The notes under the pieces were generated by a model. That model saw only the letters and a program-made list of their open reading frames with translations, did no database searches and was not told where the DNA came from. Below are positions 1-10,455 of a DNA stretch of 64,000 nt, piece after piece (the first letter of the stretch is position 1; each line of letters begins with the position of its first letter). Source of the stretch: Eutreptiella sp. 'Long Island Sound 2002' (taxonomy: Eukaryota; Euglenozoa; Euglenophyceae; Eutreptiales; Eutreptiaceae); assembly GCA_964036045.1 (NCBI GenBank), contig CAXIWF010000181.1, forward strand, positions 53,001 to 117,000. The letters run 5' to 3'. The position numbers were made by a program, and so were the translations under genes.

Positions 1-457
1 ACCACTCATTGGCCATGCCCATCCTGATTATACTCCTTTCAAACATGTCGTTCTTGCATCCCATGCTTTTGCCAATGTACAAAGCTTTCTACTTGCAATC
101 CATGCCTCATCAATTGAGGTTTGTTGCGCGCCCCAGCTTTATCAGACCAGAAAATGGTTCAAACGTACATGCCAGGTGGGAAGCGCTTTGGTTTTGGAAG
201 GAGATTGGCCCATTGGCAAGTATATACGGAAAAAAAATAGACACTCAGAAAGTGTACCTCTGTCAGCGTGTGCGTGGCATCACGTGTGCGTGGCAGCTTT
301 TTCACGCGCACGCATGTTGGCAGGGGGGTTTTTCGGACCCCCCACCGCTCGTTAGGACCCCCCTCCGCCATAGATCAACGCCACTGTCTCGGATTTGCAA
401 TATGAGTGACGTTTTGGGCTCAGCGACCCCGAAATAGGGGGGGGTTATTGTGTCAAT

Positions 458-586
458 AGCTCATTTTAGGATATGGGTGACTATTACCGATTCGGTAGGT
501 CTGCCCGTTCCTAACCGGACTCGGTAGGATCTGCCTGTCTAGGAACGGGCAGATCCTACCGAGTCACCCATATCCTGAAATGAGCT
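458..586. other. Long imperfect inverted repeat downstream of 5S
   Basis: The left arm begins AGCTCATTTTAGGATATGGG and the right arm is its near-complement, ending CATATCCTGAAATGAGCT. The arms also share TCGGTAGG and TCTGCCCGTTCCTA blocks around a loop of roughly 25 bases; the left arm has a 10-base bulge (TATTACCGAT). It lies about 160 bp past the 3' end of the minus-strand 5S gene and recurs in every A module. Function unknown: it could be a small foldback element or an RNA hairpin. Confidence 0.8.
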
Positions 587-744
587 CAAGACGGCGCGCG
601 TGGAAGGGGGCCGCCGGGAGCATGGCGGCACGCAGTGGCACATGCGCCATGTGTGCAGCAGGTTGGGAGGGAGGGGAGGAAGCGGATTGGAGGGGGGACG
701 TGGGGTGCACCGCGGGGGGGTGCCGGAAAAGGGGCAATACAAAA

Positions 745-861
745 GCGTACAGCACCCAGTGTTCCCAAGTGGTCTCCCACCTCAGTACTAGCTGGGCCTG
801 ACTAGGCTTAACTTCTGAAATCGGCGGGTTCAGGTGTGCTCCCAGTAGTATGGCCGTACGC
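745..861 (-). rRNA. 5S ribosomal RNA gene, copy 1
   Basis: The minus strand reads GCGTACGGCCATACTACTGG at its 5' end, then AGAAGTTAAGCCTAGTCAGG, GGTGGGAGACCACTTGGGAA and GGGTGCTGTACGC at the 3' end. This is the universal 5S layout: helix I pairs GCGTAC with GTACGC, and the AAGTTAAGC and GTGGGAGACC parts of the internal control region are in place. Length is 117 nt against about 118-121 usual. This copy lacks one A found in other copies (CGG-CGGG instead of CGGACGGG) and has one T-to-C change, so it may be slightly damaged. A T4 run read on minus (741-744) follows as pol III terminator. Confidence 0.93.
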
Positions 862-1169
862 ATTAATCATGCGCGGACGCCCGGTCTGCGGGCGGGGGAA
901 AGGGGGGTAGTCATGCAATACACTCTGAGCACTGGCATCAAACAAAAAAAAATACAACATATGCAAGAAACCTACTGCAGGAAAACTGTCAAGGATTACT
1001 GAAAATGGGGTGAGCCATTGTGCTCCTTCGGAATTTTCAGCACAGCGTTCAAAAAACTGGATTCCTGGCACACACACTGGCACAAAGCAAATCAGCATGG
1101 CATTCCCTTTGTCACATTCTCAGTCTGCTCACCGCCAAAGTGTCAATTGAATCTGGAAAAATGTTGGCA

Positions 1170-1697
1170 TGTACTAGTCCAAGTCCTCCTTGATGTCTTG
1201 TCCTAGAATTACTCCAATGCTTACCCAAAGCCAAACAGATCAGTGGACGAGCACCAAAGCCATTTCGAACATAACAGGAACCTATGCAGTGACAGAAAAT
1301 CGTTGTATTTTGGAATGAAACTTCCACAATCGAAACTGCACTGCACAGCGCTAAATCTCATGATCATCGCTAAATAACACGAAATGCTCAGGCGACTTCC
1401 GTCGCTGCATGCTGGCGGCTACACTCCCCTCCCAAGCCCAAAAAATCCCTTTTTGGGGCTGAAAAACTGGATACCAGCCCCAGCAGGCCTGTGGTTCTAT
1501 GACCTGGGAGCTGCCTGAGGGTGCTGCCACAGCCGTCTGCCCATCTGTACCCAGGATAGGGGCACTGAGTTCCAAGAACTACAAACCTGTCATCTCATTG
1601 CCCTGGCATTGACTCACAGCACTGTGCTGTAACTCTGACTGCCTGCCCGTGCACAGAGGGGGGAAGTCAGTACTACGCGTATACCACCGGTTCCACT

Positions 1698-1735
<38 letters not shown>

Positions 1736-2132
1736 TTGTTGACATTGGGGATCCATTGTTTCTCAGAAGTTCATTGTACAACATTCAGTGGGCTCCAGGC
1801 AAGGGCTCGAACATACAAATGCAAATCTCTGTGCATCACAACGCAATGTCTTCAAACAAACAGACATGAATGCTAATATACAAAGCCCATTCACTGAAGT
1901 CATATATGAGTTAGATTACTTCTGAGATTTGTTCTCTGGATCCTTCATTTGTCTTTATTGATGCTGATTGGACTCCTGAGAAGCAGTCCAGAGTGATGTG
2001 GCGTGGAACCCGAAAAATGGTGGCATACCCTAAAACTGACATCGATCACTGAGCTGTCTGCATTGAATCGAATTCATTGCACCTGAAAGAGAGGAGTACA
2101 AATAAACAGGGTGAGGGGGATGCATCATACAT
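1170..2132 (-). repeat. Module A': 3' flank of gypsy fragment with poly(A) tract
   Basis: This stretch links the 5S module to the 3' end of the gypsy pol ORF and is found only where gypsy sequence follows (also 11164, 41370, 61272). Read on minus, from the pol stop at 2133, it contains a CTCTCTTTCAG acceptor-like site (about 2084-2094), an AATAAA (TTTATT at 1954-1959 on plus) and ends in a long A tract at 1734-1700. From 1700 to 1170 no gene or structure is recognised. It could be the 3' untranslated region of a polyadenylated, retroposed transcript; no LTR is visible. Confidence 0.6.
1700..1734 (-). repeat. Poly(T) run, poly(A) on minus strand
   Basis: A run of 35 T on the plus strand follows CCACTGG. 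The equivalent runs in other copies are 31 (11694), 32 (41900) and 29 (61802) bases. Oriented with the gypsy ORF it is a poly(A) tail at the 3' side. Confidence 0.9.
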
Positions 2133-4283
2133 TCAAGACATACTAACTACATCATCAACTGTGAGATGGAGCCCCTTCTTTTGATTGAAGGCATGCCAGT
2201 CTTTGTTGAGTTCATTCATGAAGCTACTGGCAGGCTCCCATGTGGGACGTGTATGACCCCGCCACTTCACTTTCCACTTACGAACACCATTGGGGTAAAC
2301 CCTGGTAGCCAAAAATTTCTCTGGCACCCAGTGCTGTACCACAGGGGGGGCGACGTCCTCCTTGGAAAAGTAATTGAAAGGATGTGCAGAATCTGGTGCA
2401 CCATACGGATGCATGTAATGCTTCAATCTACTGGTAGACAATGTCTGATCCCCTTGAGGGGTATTCACCACCACTCTCGAAGCAGAAATGACCCTCTCCA
2501 CCTCACAGGGACCCTGCCACAGCCTATCTAACTTAGATTGGCCTGGGAGGTTCTTCACCCACACCTTGTCCCCTGGAAGCAAGTTCAGGGTCGGGAATTT
2601 CTGAAGAAACTTATTCCGCTGTGCGGCATGAATCTTTTTCAATTTTTTCTGCACCTCCCTTCGTTCCTTCTCCAAACGGGAGAAAAATGTCAGGGCGTCT
2701 TCCGCACAGTCATCCTGGACCGGTGGACAGTCCCCAAAACCAATGGGGTCACGCCCAAACACCAGTCTGTGAGGGCTGTAGGGACCGTGAATGCCAGGCA
2801 GGTCATTCACTGCCCACACTGCCAGCGGTAGCGCATTCACCCACAGCGCCTTTCGCTGCTCCAAATACAGGCGGAGCGAATTTACTACCGCCTTGACTGC
2901 ATTTTCGGCCCTCCCATTACTCGAAGGCCTATATATAACACCCCTGTGGGTCTCAATCCCCATTTTCTCACACAAACTGTGAAAGAAATCACTGGTAATG
3001 ACATTGTCATTGTCACTCATGATTTCTTTCGGCACGCCAGTGAAGAACAAGCAGCGTTGCAAAAACAAATCTGCCGCTGCTTTGGCATCCAGGCCCTGGG
3101 CCCTGCATGGCACCGCAGTCAAATATCCTGTCAGCCTGTCTACAATTACCATACACTGGTCATACACCTGTCCGGCCGAAGTAACTCCCGGCAGTGATAC
3201 AAAATCAATGGCAAGCGATGCAAAGGGATACTGGGGGACAGGGTAAAAACGACATTCATCAAAGCGTGCTGGGCCTGTTTTACACGTTTGACAAACAGGA
3301 CATCGTTTAACCAATTCAGTGACCTTTTTCTTCAAAACACTCGGCCGGAAGGTGAAATAAAATTTTCTGCGGACCAACTCTATCAATTTGTCCCTACCTG
3401 GATGGACATACTGATGCATGGCAGTCAGAACCTTATCCGTTAATGAAAACGGAACCACGATTTTGCCATGGTGTCGCAGCTTCCCCTGAAAAAGCGAAAA
3501 ACCTTCAACGGCCTGACCCTGTGACAATTTGTCAAAAATGGTGGAAAAATTGCGGTCACTCTGGTATTCGTTGTCCCACTTGCCAAACAAACATTTAGTG
3601 AGTGGCTCCTGAGTCAGCACTGCAAGCTGAAACGGGTCCAGCCCACTCTCAGCACAACATAAATTATGGATGATGCGCTCAACGCGCTTCTCGTGATTCA
3701 CAGAATCCCCACTGGAGCTCTGCAGGGGTGATTGACTGTCACTGAACAACGACCGCAAGCGGGTATCCATCTGATGTCTCATTGTAGCTTCCCTGAGCTC
3801 TGTCGAGACGTCCTGATCCTGAACCTGAGGCACCACCTGTTCACTGCGTACCTGACGCAATAACCTCGCACTGTCCTCCAAAAGACGTTCCCTTCGATTT
3901 GTGATAACCCACTTCTGACGTCCGTCATTCTGCGAGAGGAGGTGCAGTGATTTGGAGCCCCGCTCCAACTCTTGCATACAATCAGCGAAAAGTGGATGCT
4001 CACGCAAGGCCTGATTTTCCTGCTCCCTGACCTCCACCTCAGTCCTTTCCCATGCAGCCGCATCATTTTCTGACCCATGTAGGCTACTATCAGGGGCCGC
4101 AGTGTTGGCAGGGTACGCCCAACGGGAGAGCACGTCAGGAACAATGTGCCCCGCACCCGGAGTGTACCTCACCTCCACTAGGGGATATCTCGATAGAAAC
4201 TCATGCCAACGACCGCGACGGCCAAGTGGACCACTGACCGTCAACAAATCGTCGTGGTACCACTTCTCCAGAGGGCTTGACAT
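2133..4283 (-). CDS. Ty3/gypsy pol fragment P1 (RNase H end, integrase, chromodomain)
   Basis: This 716-aa open frame is the C-terminal half of the pol protein encoded in full at 15872-20041, nearly identical to it. It starts inside the RNase H domain (LEKWYHDD) and includes an integrase with zinc-binding residues (HQYVHPGRD, CPVCQTC), a DDE catalytic triad (LAIDFVS; IMSDNDN; GRAENAV) and a C-terminal chromodomain (KWKVKWRGHTRPTWEP). RT is absent. The first residues MSSP come from the D-tail sequence joined at 4271/4272, so this start is a fusion accident. No frame breaks. It is a 5'-truncated transposon remnant. Confidence 0.9.
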   Translation of the reverse strand: MSSPLEKWYHDDLLTVSGPLGRRGRWHEFLSRYPLVEVRYTPGAGHIVPDVLSRWAYPANTAAPDSSLHGSENDAAAWERTEVEVREQENQALREHPLFADCMQELERGSKSLHLLSQNDGRQKWVITNRRERLLEDSARLLRQVRSEQVVPQVQDQDVSTELREATMRHQMDTRLRSLFSDSQSPLQSSSGDSVNHEKRVERIIHNLCCAESGLDPFQLAVLTQEPLTKCLFGKWDNEYQSDRNFSTIFDKLSQGQAVEGFSLFQGKLRHHGKIVVPFSLTDKVLTAMHQYVHPGRDKLIELVRRKFYFTFRPSVLKKKVTELVKRCPVCQTCKTGPARFDECRFYPVPQYPFASLAIDFVSLPGVTSAGQVYDQCMVIVDRLTGYLTAVPCRAQGLDAKAAADLFLQRCLFFTGVPKEIMSDNDNVITSDFFHSLCEKMGIETHRGVIYRPSSNGRAENAVKAVVNSLRLYLEQRKALWVNALPLAVWAVNDLPGIHGPYSPHRLVFGRDPIGFGDCPPVQDDCAEDALTFFSRLEKERREVQKKLKKIHAAQRNKFLQKFPTLNLLPGDKVWVKNLPGQSKLDRLWQGPCEVERVISASRVVVNTPQGDQTLSTSRLKHYMHPYGAPDSAHPFNYFSKEDVAPPVVQHWVPEKFLATRVYPNGVRKWKVKWRGHTRPTWEPASSFMNELNKDWHAFNQKKGLHLTVDDVVSMS

Positions 4284-4343
4284 TGGGGCATTTCAAGATC
4301 GCAAAAGGGTCCAAGAGAGGTCAAACACTTTTTCATAATTATC
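4272..4343. repeat. Tail of module D joined to truncated gypsy
   Basis: These 72 bp (AGGGCTTGACATTGGGGC ...) match the end of the D module (for example 6719-6790). The joint with pol carries an AG microhomology (CCAG/AGGG against CGAAG/AGGG). The same joint occurs at 24668 and 43504. Confidence 0.85.
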
Positions 4344-5210
4344 ATTTTCTGTGTTTAGACGCCTTCGTCTCATATTTTTGCATGTATGTATGGTTTGTGG
4401 TAAACAGCGGAGAGACCAGCAAGGGGAGCATCCCGGGTGACCAACTATGGGTAGGAATGTGATGTAATGATAGGAAGGAAGGCTTTTGTGAACTGGAATG
4501 CATCCTGAAGGTGGTAGGAAGCCGTGGTGCAGTGCAAAGTATACCCAGCACCCTCCTTGTGTGGCGAAAAACATCCCCAATTTTTACCCCGATTTTACTA
4601 GTGAGCGGTGGACCTTAATGGAGCTGCGGCGGCTGGACAATGTTTTGGTTTGGCAAAGCGGGTGGAGATGTCCATGCCCTGATCCCAGAGACCTCACTAA
4701 CGCCATTGGCTTGGGGCACAGAAGACGTGGATACATCCTGAAGGAGTCCCTTGGGTTGCCGACTATGCCTATGGAGAACTACCCAGAATCATGCCTTTTT
4801 TGTATGTATGGTTTGTGGTAAACAGCGGAGAGACCAGCAAGGGGAGTGCCACGCATTTTGAATGACAAGGCATGGTGGCTTGTTGTGCAATTGCTACGGG
4901 AACAAATCCACCAATGAACATCTCATCACATTAGTGCCGGAGAGTCATCCGTGAGGCTGAACCTTTACTAGGTAGCACGTTTAGTGTGGATAATCCACGT
5001 TGTCTTGCAGGGTGCTCACAGGCTGTGCAATCGCCGTGCATTTTTTTGCTTCACTGTTGACTACCGTAGCCACAGCTGTGCTACCCAGCTGGGTGTAGTG
5101 CATGAGCTTTTGAATGACAATGCATGGTGTGGTTCGGTTAAATCGCCAGGGCAGCAGGGTTCATCCAGATAGCTAGGATCCATGGAGCGAAAAAAAAACC
5201 AAAAAAAAAA
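4344..5210. repeat. Module B copy 1
   Basis: This 867-bp module recurs at 24740, 27165, 34704, 43576, 45705 and 54606. A perfect 45-bp direct repeat lies at 4384-4428 and 4802-4846 (GTATGTATGGTTTGTGG ...), and a shorter one (TTTTGAATGACAA-GCATGGTG type) near 4856 and 5108. Positions 4513-4593 are about 94% identical to part of module F (9460-9540). A 107-codon frame at 4498-4821 is kept in all copies but resembles no family I know. The module ends in an A-rich stretch before the minisatellite. Confidence 0.8.
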
Positions 5211-6336
5211 TGTCCGACGGACAATAGGATATTCCCCCTAACCTTATCCTTTTGTCCGACGGACAATTTTAAATTGTCCGTCGGACAATTTTTTATTGTC
5301 CGTCGGACAATTTTTTATTGTCCGTCGGACGATTTGTCTTTCGTAGCATTTGACGGACAGAACTTTATTCGATGTTTCACAGCCACTTTTACTTACCACA
5401 GGCTGCAATGAGTTGTCCCGCTGACGATTTTTTTCGGACAATTTTAAATTGTCCGTCGGACAATTTTTTATTGTCCGTCGGACGATTTGTCTTTCGTAGC
5501 ATTTGACGGACAGAACCTTATCCTTTTGTCTGACGGACAATTTTAAATTGTCCGTCGGACAATTTTAAATTGTCCGTCGAACAATTTTTTATTGTCCGTC
5601 GGACGATTTGTCTTTCGTAGCATTTGACGGACAGAACTTTATTCGATGTTTCACAGCCACTTTTACTTACCACAGGCTGCAATGAGTTGTCCCGCTGACG
5701 ATTTTTTTCGGACAATTTTAAATTGTCCGTCAGACAATTTTTTATTGTCCGTCGGACGATTTGTCTTTCGTAGCATTTGACGGACAGAACCTTATCCTTT
5801 TGTCCGACGGACAATTTTAAATTGTCCGTCGGACAATTTTTTATTGTCTTTCGGACGATTTGTCTTTCGTAGCGTTTGACGGACAGAACTTTATTCGATG
5901 TTTCACAGCCACTTTTACTTACCACAGGCTGCAATGAGTTGTCCCGCTGACGATTTTTTTCGGACAATTTTAAATTGTCTGTCGGACAATTTTTTATTGT
6001 CCGTCGGACGATTTGTCTTTCGTAGCATTTGACGGACAGAACCTTATCCTTTTGTCCGACGGACAATTTTAAATTGTCCGTCGGACAATTTTTTATTGTC
6101 CGTCGGACAATTTGTCTTTCGTAGCCTTTGACGGACAGAACTTTTTTCGCTGTTTCACAGCCCCTTTTACTTACCACAGGCTGCAATGAGTTGTCCCGCT
6201 GACGATTTTTCTCGGACAATTTTAAATTGTCCGTCGGACAATTTTAAATTGTCCGTCGGACAATTTTTTATTGTCCGTCGGACGATTTGTCTTTCGTAGC
6301 ATTTGACAGACAGAACCTTATCCTTTTGTCCGACGG
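5211..6336. repeat. Module C: palindromic minisatellite, array 1
   Basis: The array is built from GTCCGACGGACAATTT and its complement around a single central base (for example 5254-5286, two 16-base arms). Higher-order units begin at GATGTTTCACAGCC (5371, 5645, 5897) and CGCTGTTTCACAGCC (about 6148), giving periods of 274, 252 and 252 bp. Because 252 is divisible by three, long minus-strand frames (5518-6219 and others) stay open across monomers; they look like by-products rather than genes. Each unit carries GGTAAGT on minus. Confidence 0.9.
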
Positions 6337-6790
6337 TGCCAAAGGATGCCGTCCCGCCCCAAAAGCACCCCCCCTCCCCTTGCCGTAAAAGCACCCCCCC
6401 CTTTGAAATGCTGAAAGGCCCACCCCTTTCAAAGGACGTTGGAGCAAGGCCCAGCCTTTGAGTGGCGCACAGTGTCCTATCACACGCAGGGGGTGGGCAT
6501 CGTAGCGGTGCAGCAACGGACACTCCAACTCTCATTGTCACTATGGAAGGCCAGGAAATGGGGGGGGGTCCACTTATTCGGGCTCAAGGTTTCAGGCTGA
6601 AGTAAATGATCATAAAGCAGTGCACGTGCTGCATTTCGGTTTCAAATACTCAGTCCCTGGCCCTCAACACTCTCTGGTTACCCATTGTCCCCCCCCCCAA
6701 GCCTCCAAAAATTCGAAGAGGGCTTGACATTGGGGCATTTCAAGATCGCAAAAGGGTCCAAGAGAGGTCAAACACTTTTTCATAATTATC
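6337..6790. repeat. Module D copy 1 (spacer with C/G runs)
   Basis: A 454-bp spacer between minisatellites C and E, with runs of C and G (CACCCCCCCTCCCC, GGGGGGGGG, CCCCCCCCCC). Copies start at 26710, 29388, 36674, 45251, 47653 and 56576. It ends with TTTTTCATAATTATC, the joint used for either E or B to follow. No gene seen. Confidence 0.8.
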
Positions 6791-9381
6791 CTCTCGCGCG
6801 AGGGGATAATTTAAAATTATCCCCTCACACGATGGGTTAGAGATAATATAGCTAACCCTATCTTTACCCCAAAGCGAGGGGATAATTTAAAATTATCCCC
6901 TCGCGCGAGGGGATAATTTAAAATTATCCTCTCACGCGAGGGGAAAATTTAAACCTATCCCCTCACATCATACAACGTTTTCATAATCTCCGTTCGCATC
7001 AAGGGAGAAATTCTAACCCTAACCCTATCTTTACCCCAAAGCGAGGGGATAATTTAAAATTATCCCCTCGCGTGAGGGGATAATTTAAAATTATCCTCTC
7101 ACGCGAGGGGAAAGTTTAAACCTATCCCCTCACATCATACAACGTTTTCATAATCTCCGTTCGCATCAAGGGAGAAATTCTAACCCTAACCCTATCTTTA
7201 CCCTAAAGCGAGGGGATAATTGAAAATTATCCCCTCGCGTGAGGGGATAATTTAAAATTATCCTCTCGCGCGAGGGGATAATTTAAAATTATCCCCTCAC
7301 GCGAGGGGAAAATTTAAACCTATCCTCTCACATCATACAACGTTTTCATAATCTCCGTTCGCATCAAGGGAGAAATTCTAACCCTAACCCTATCTTTACC
7401 CCAAAGCGAGGGGATAATTTAAAATTATCCCCTCGCGCGAGGGGATAATTTAAAATTATCCCCTCACGCGAGGGGAAAATTTAAACCTATCCCCTCACAT
7501 CATACAACGTTTTCATAATCTCCGTTCGCATCAAGGGAGAAATTCTAACCCTAACCCTATCTTTACCCTAAAGCGAGGGGATAATTTAAAATTATCCCCT
7601 CGCGTGAGGGGATAATTTAAAATTATCCCCTCACATCATACAACATTTTCATAATCTCCTTTCGCATCAAGGGAGAATTTCCAACCGTAACCCTATGTTT
7701 ACCCCAAAGCGAGGGGATAATTTCAAAGTATCCCCTCACGCGAGGGGATAATTGAAAACTATCCTCTAACATCATACAACGTTTTCATAATCTCCTTTCC
7801 CGTCAAGGGAGAATTTCCAACCCTAACCCTAGCTTTACCCCAAAGCGAGGAGATAATTTAAAATTATCCCCTCGCGCGAGGGGATGATTTAAACCTATCC
7901 CCTCACATCATACAACGTTTTCATAACCTCCGTTCGCATCAAGGGGGAAATTCTAACCCTAACCCTATCTTTACCCTAAAGCGAGGGGATAATTTAAAAT
8001 TATCCCCTCGCGTGAGGGGATAATTTAAAATTATCCCCTCACATCATACAACATTTTCATAATCTCCTTTCGCATCAAGGGAGAATTTCCAACCGTAACC
8101 CTATGTTTACCCCAAAGCGAGGGGATAATTTCAAAGTATCCCCTCACGCGAGGGGATAATTGAAAACTATCCCCTAACATCATACAACGTTTTCATAATC
8201 TCCTTTCCCGTCAAGGGAGAATTTCCAACCCTAACCCTAGCTTTACCCCAAAGCGAGGAGATAATTTAAAATTATCCCCTCGCGCGAGGGGATGATTTAA
8301 AACTATCCCCTCACATCATACAATGTTTTCATAATCTCCTTTCGCATCAAGGGAGAATTTCCAACCCTAACCCTATCTTTATCCTAAAGCGAGGGGATAA
8401 TTTAAAATTATCCCCTCGCGTGAGGGGATAATTTAAAATTATCCCCTCGCGTGAGGGGATAATTTAAAATGATCCCCTCACATCATACAACATTTTCATA
8501 ATCTCCTTTCGCATCAAGGGAGAATTTCCAACCGTAACCCTATCTTTACCCTAAAGCGAGGGGATAATTGAAAAGTATCCCCTCGCGTGACGGGATAATT
8601 TGAAAATATCCCCTCGCATGAGGGGATAATTTAAAATTATCCCCTCACATCATACAACATTTTCATAATCTCCTTTCGCATCAAGGGAGAATTTCCAACC
8701 GCAACCCGTAACCCTACCTTTATCCCAAAGCGAGGGGATAATTTAAAAGTTCCCCTCGCGCGAGGGGATAATTTAAAACTATCCCCTCTCGCGAGGGGAT
8801 AATTTAAAAGTATCCCCTCACGCGAGGGGATAATTTAAAACTATCCCCTAACATCATACAACGTTTTCATAATATCCTTTCGCGTCAAGGGAGAATTTCC
8901 AACCCTAACCCCATCTTTACCCCAAAGCGAGGGGATAATTGAAAATTATCCCCTCGCGCGAGGGGATAATTTAAAACCATCCCCTCACATCATACAATGT
9001 TTTCATAATCTCCTTTCGCATCAAGGGACAATTTCCAACCCTAACCCTATCTTTACCCTTAAGCGAGGGGATAATTTAAAATTATCCCCTGGCATGACGG
9101 GATAATTTAAAATTATCCCCTCGCGTGAGGGGATAATTTAAAATTATCCTCTCACATCATACAACATTTTCATAATCTCCTTTCGCATCAAGGGAGAATT
9201 TCCAACCGTAACCCTATCTTTACCCCAAAGCGAGGGGATAATTTAAAACTATCCCCTGACGCGACGGGATAATTTCAAACTATCCCCTAACATCACACAA
9301 CGTTTTCATAATCTCCTTTCGCATCAAGGGAGAAATTCTAACCCTAACCCTATCTTTACCCAAAAGCGAGGGGATAATTTA
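6791..9381. repeat. Module E: palindromic satellite with telomere-like motifs, array 1
   Basis: Tandem units of about 135-200 bp (CTTTACCCC markers near 6861, 7028, 7195, 7392, 7558, 7695, 7830, 7967). Each has AAAGCGAGGGGATAATTT, one or more palindromes centred on CCCCTCGCGCGAGGGG, a conserved CACATCATACAACGTTTTCA segment, a CATCAAGGGAGAA segment and CTAACCCTAACCCTATC. The stretch 6890-6919 is a perfect 30-bp palindrome. Longer subunits repeat within the array. No coding sequence seen. Likely subtelomeric or heterochromatic satellite (inference). Confidence 0.92.
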
Positions 9382-9998
9382 ATTAAACAAGTATCCTCTT
9401 GGTTTTGGACCAGGTCGAAAGACAGTAGCCTGTGGAAGCGGTGGGTCGAGGAGGACGATGGTAGGTGGCCGTGGTGCAGTGCAAAATATACCCAGCACCC
9501 TCCTTGTATGGTGAAAAACATCCCCAATTTTTACCCCGATCCTGACGCCATCCTGACGCCTTCCAGACGCCATTCGGACGCATCCTGACGACATCCTGAC
9601 GCACCCTGCCCCTCATCTAGCTCCAATCATACGTTCAATACCCAAGCTATTCGGAAGCTTTCAAACATGTTGTTTTTGCAGCCCACACTTTTGCCAGTGC
9701 AAAATAGGTTTCAATTCGCATTCCATGCCTAGTCTTTTTTTTTTATGTTTCTTTTTGCCACTCCGCAATTTGAATGGTTCAAAACCATGCCGACCCTACT
9801 TCGCGAATGGGAAAATTATCCAATCAAACATTGCATGCCAATTCTATTTCTAAACCCTTTCAAACATGTTGTTTTTTACAGCCCATGCTTTTTGACAAAG
9901 CACAGCTGCTTTCGCCTTACATTCCATGCCGCGTCTACTTATGGTTTTTTTGCCTTCTACTTAAGTTTGGAACCATTTTTTACTGAATAATCAGGAAA
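9382..9998. repeat. Module F copy 1
   Basis: This module links satellite E to the 5S module and recurs at 32403, 39583, 50666 and 59485. It contains the 81-bp segment shared with module B (9460-9540), then a short tandem repeat of the type ATCCTGACGCC (9541-9606), then two diverged copies of a unit marked by TCAAACATGTTGTTTTT and CATTCCATGCC (9661, 9860); a third lies in module A (10037). No gene is recognised. Confidence 0.8.
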
Positions 9999-10455
9999 AC
10001 CACTCATTGGCCATGCCCATCCTGATTATACTCCTTTCAAACATGTCGTTCTTGCATCCCATGCTTTTGCCAATGTACAAAGCTTTCTACTTGCAATCCA
10101 TGCCTCATCAATTGAGGTTTGTTGCGCGCCCCAGCTTTATCAGACCAGAAAATGGTTCAAACGTACATGCCAGGTGGGAAGCGCTTTGGTTTTGGAAGGA
10201 GATTGGCCCATTGGCAAGTATATACGGAAAAAAAATAGACACTCAGAAAGTGTACCTCTGTCAGCGTGTGCGTGGCATCACGTGTGCGTGGCAGCTTTTT
10301 CACGCGCACGCATGTTGGCAGGGGGGTTTTTCGGACCCCCCACCGCTCGTTAGGACCCCCCTCCGCCATAGATCAACGCCACTGTCTCGGATTTGCAATA
10401 TGAGTGACGTTTTGGGCTCAGCGACCCCGAAATAGGGGGGGGTTATTGTGTCAAT

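Larger units (their letters stand above)
1..1169. repeat. Module A copy 1 (5S rDNA module)
   Basis: This segment recurs at 9999, 33018, 40200, 51284 and 60102 with very few differences, which defines it as a module. It holds a minus-strand 5S rRNA gene, a long hairpin and G/C homopolymer tracts. The shared core stops at 1169, because the 51-kb copy continues into different sequence after that base. An open frame at 9-437 is preserved in all copies, but it has no recognisable domain and the copies are too similar to show selection, so it is not called a gene. The left edge of the window cuts the upstream F module. Confidence 0.9.

Noticed and set aside
9-437. 142-aa frame present in all six A modules
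   Set aside because: Copies are too similar for conservation to mean selection; there is no family resemblance, and the frame runs across G/C tracts and tandem-repeat units.
1112-1327. Minus-strand frame with RHQGGLGL, shared with the LINE RT region
   Set aside because: Only seven or eight residues match, DNA is dissimilar and no other LINE motif surrounds it. It could be an old relic but cannot be supported.
745-1734. 5S-headed SINE (SINE3 type)
   Set aside because: The 5S has its own pol III terminator directly at its 3' end and full helix I, and the A tract lies upstream of it rather than downstream.
1780-1830. Possible tRNA-derived SINE: GTTCGAGCCC on minus resembles a B box, and an A tract follows
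   Set aside because: The flanking bases do not pair as a T arm and no convincing A box lies at the right distance.
4498-4821. 107-aa frame in module B
   Set aside because: Part of it is the 81-bp segment shared with F, where the frame is not kept; no domain recognised.
5518-6219. 233-aa minus-strand frame in minisatellite C, repeated in several arrays
   Set aside because: It is explained by a 252-bp repeat period divisible by three. The product is low-complexity, with no domain or start context.
5211-9381. CRISPR array
   Set aside because: Repeats are adjacent palindromic monomers of changing length without unique spacers, in eukaryotic DNA.
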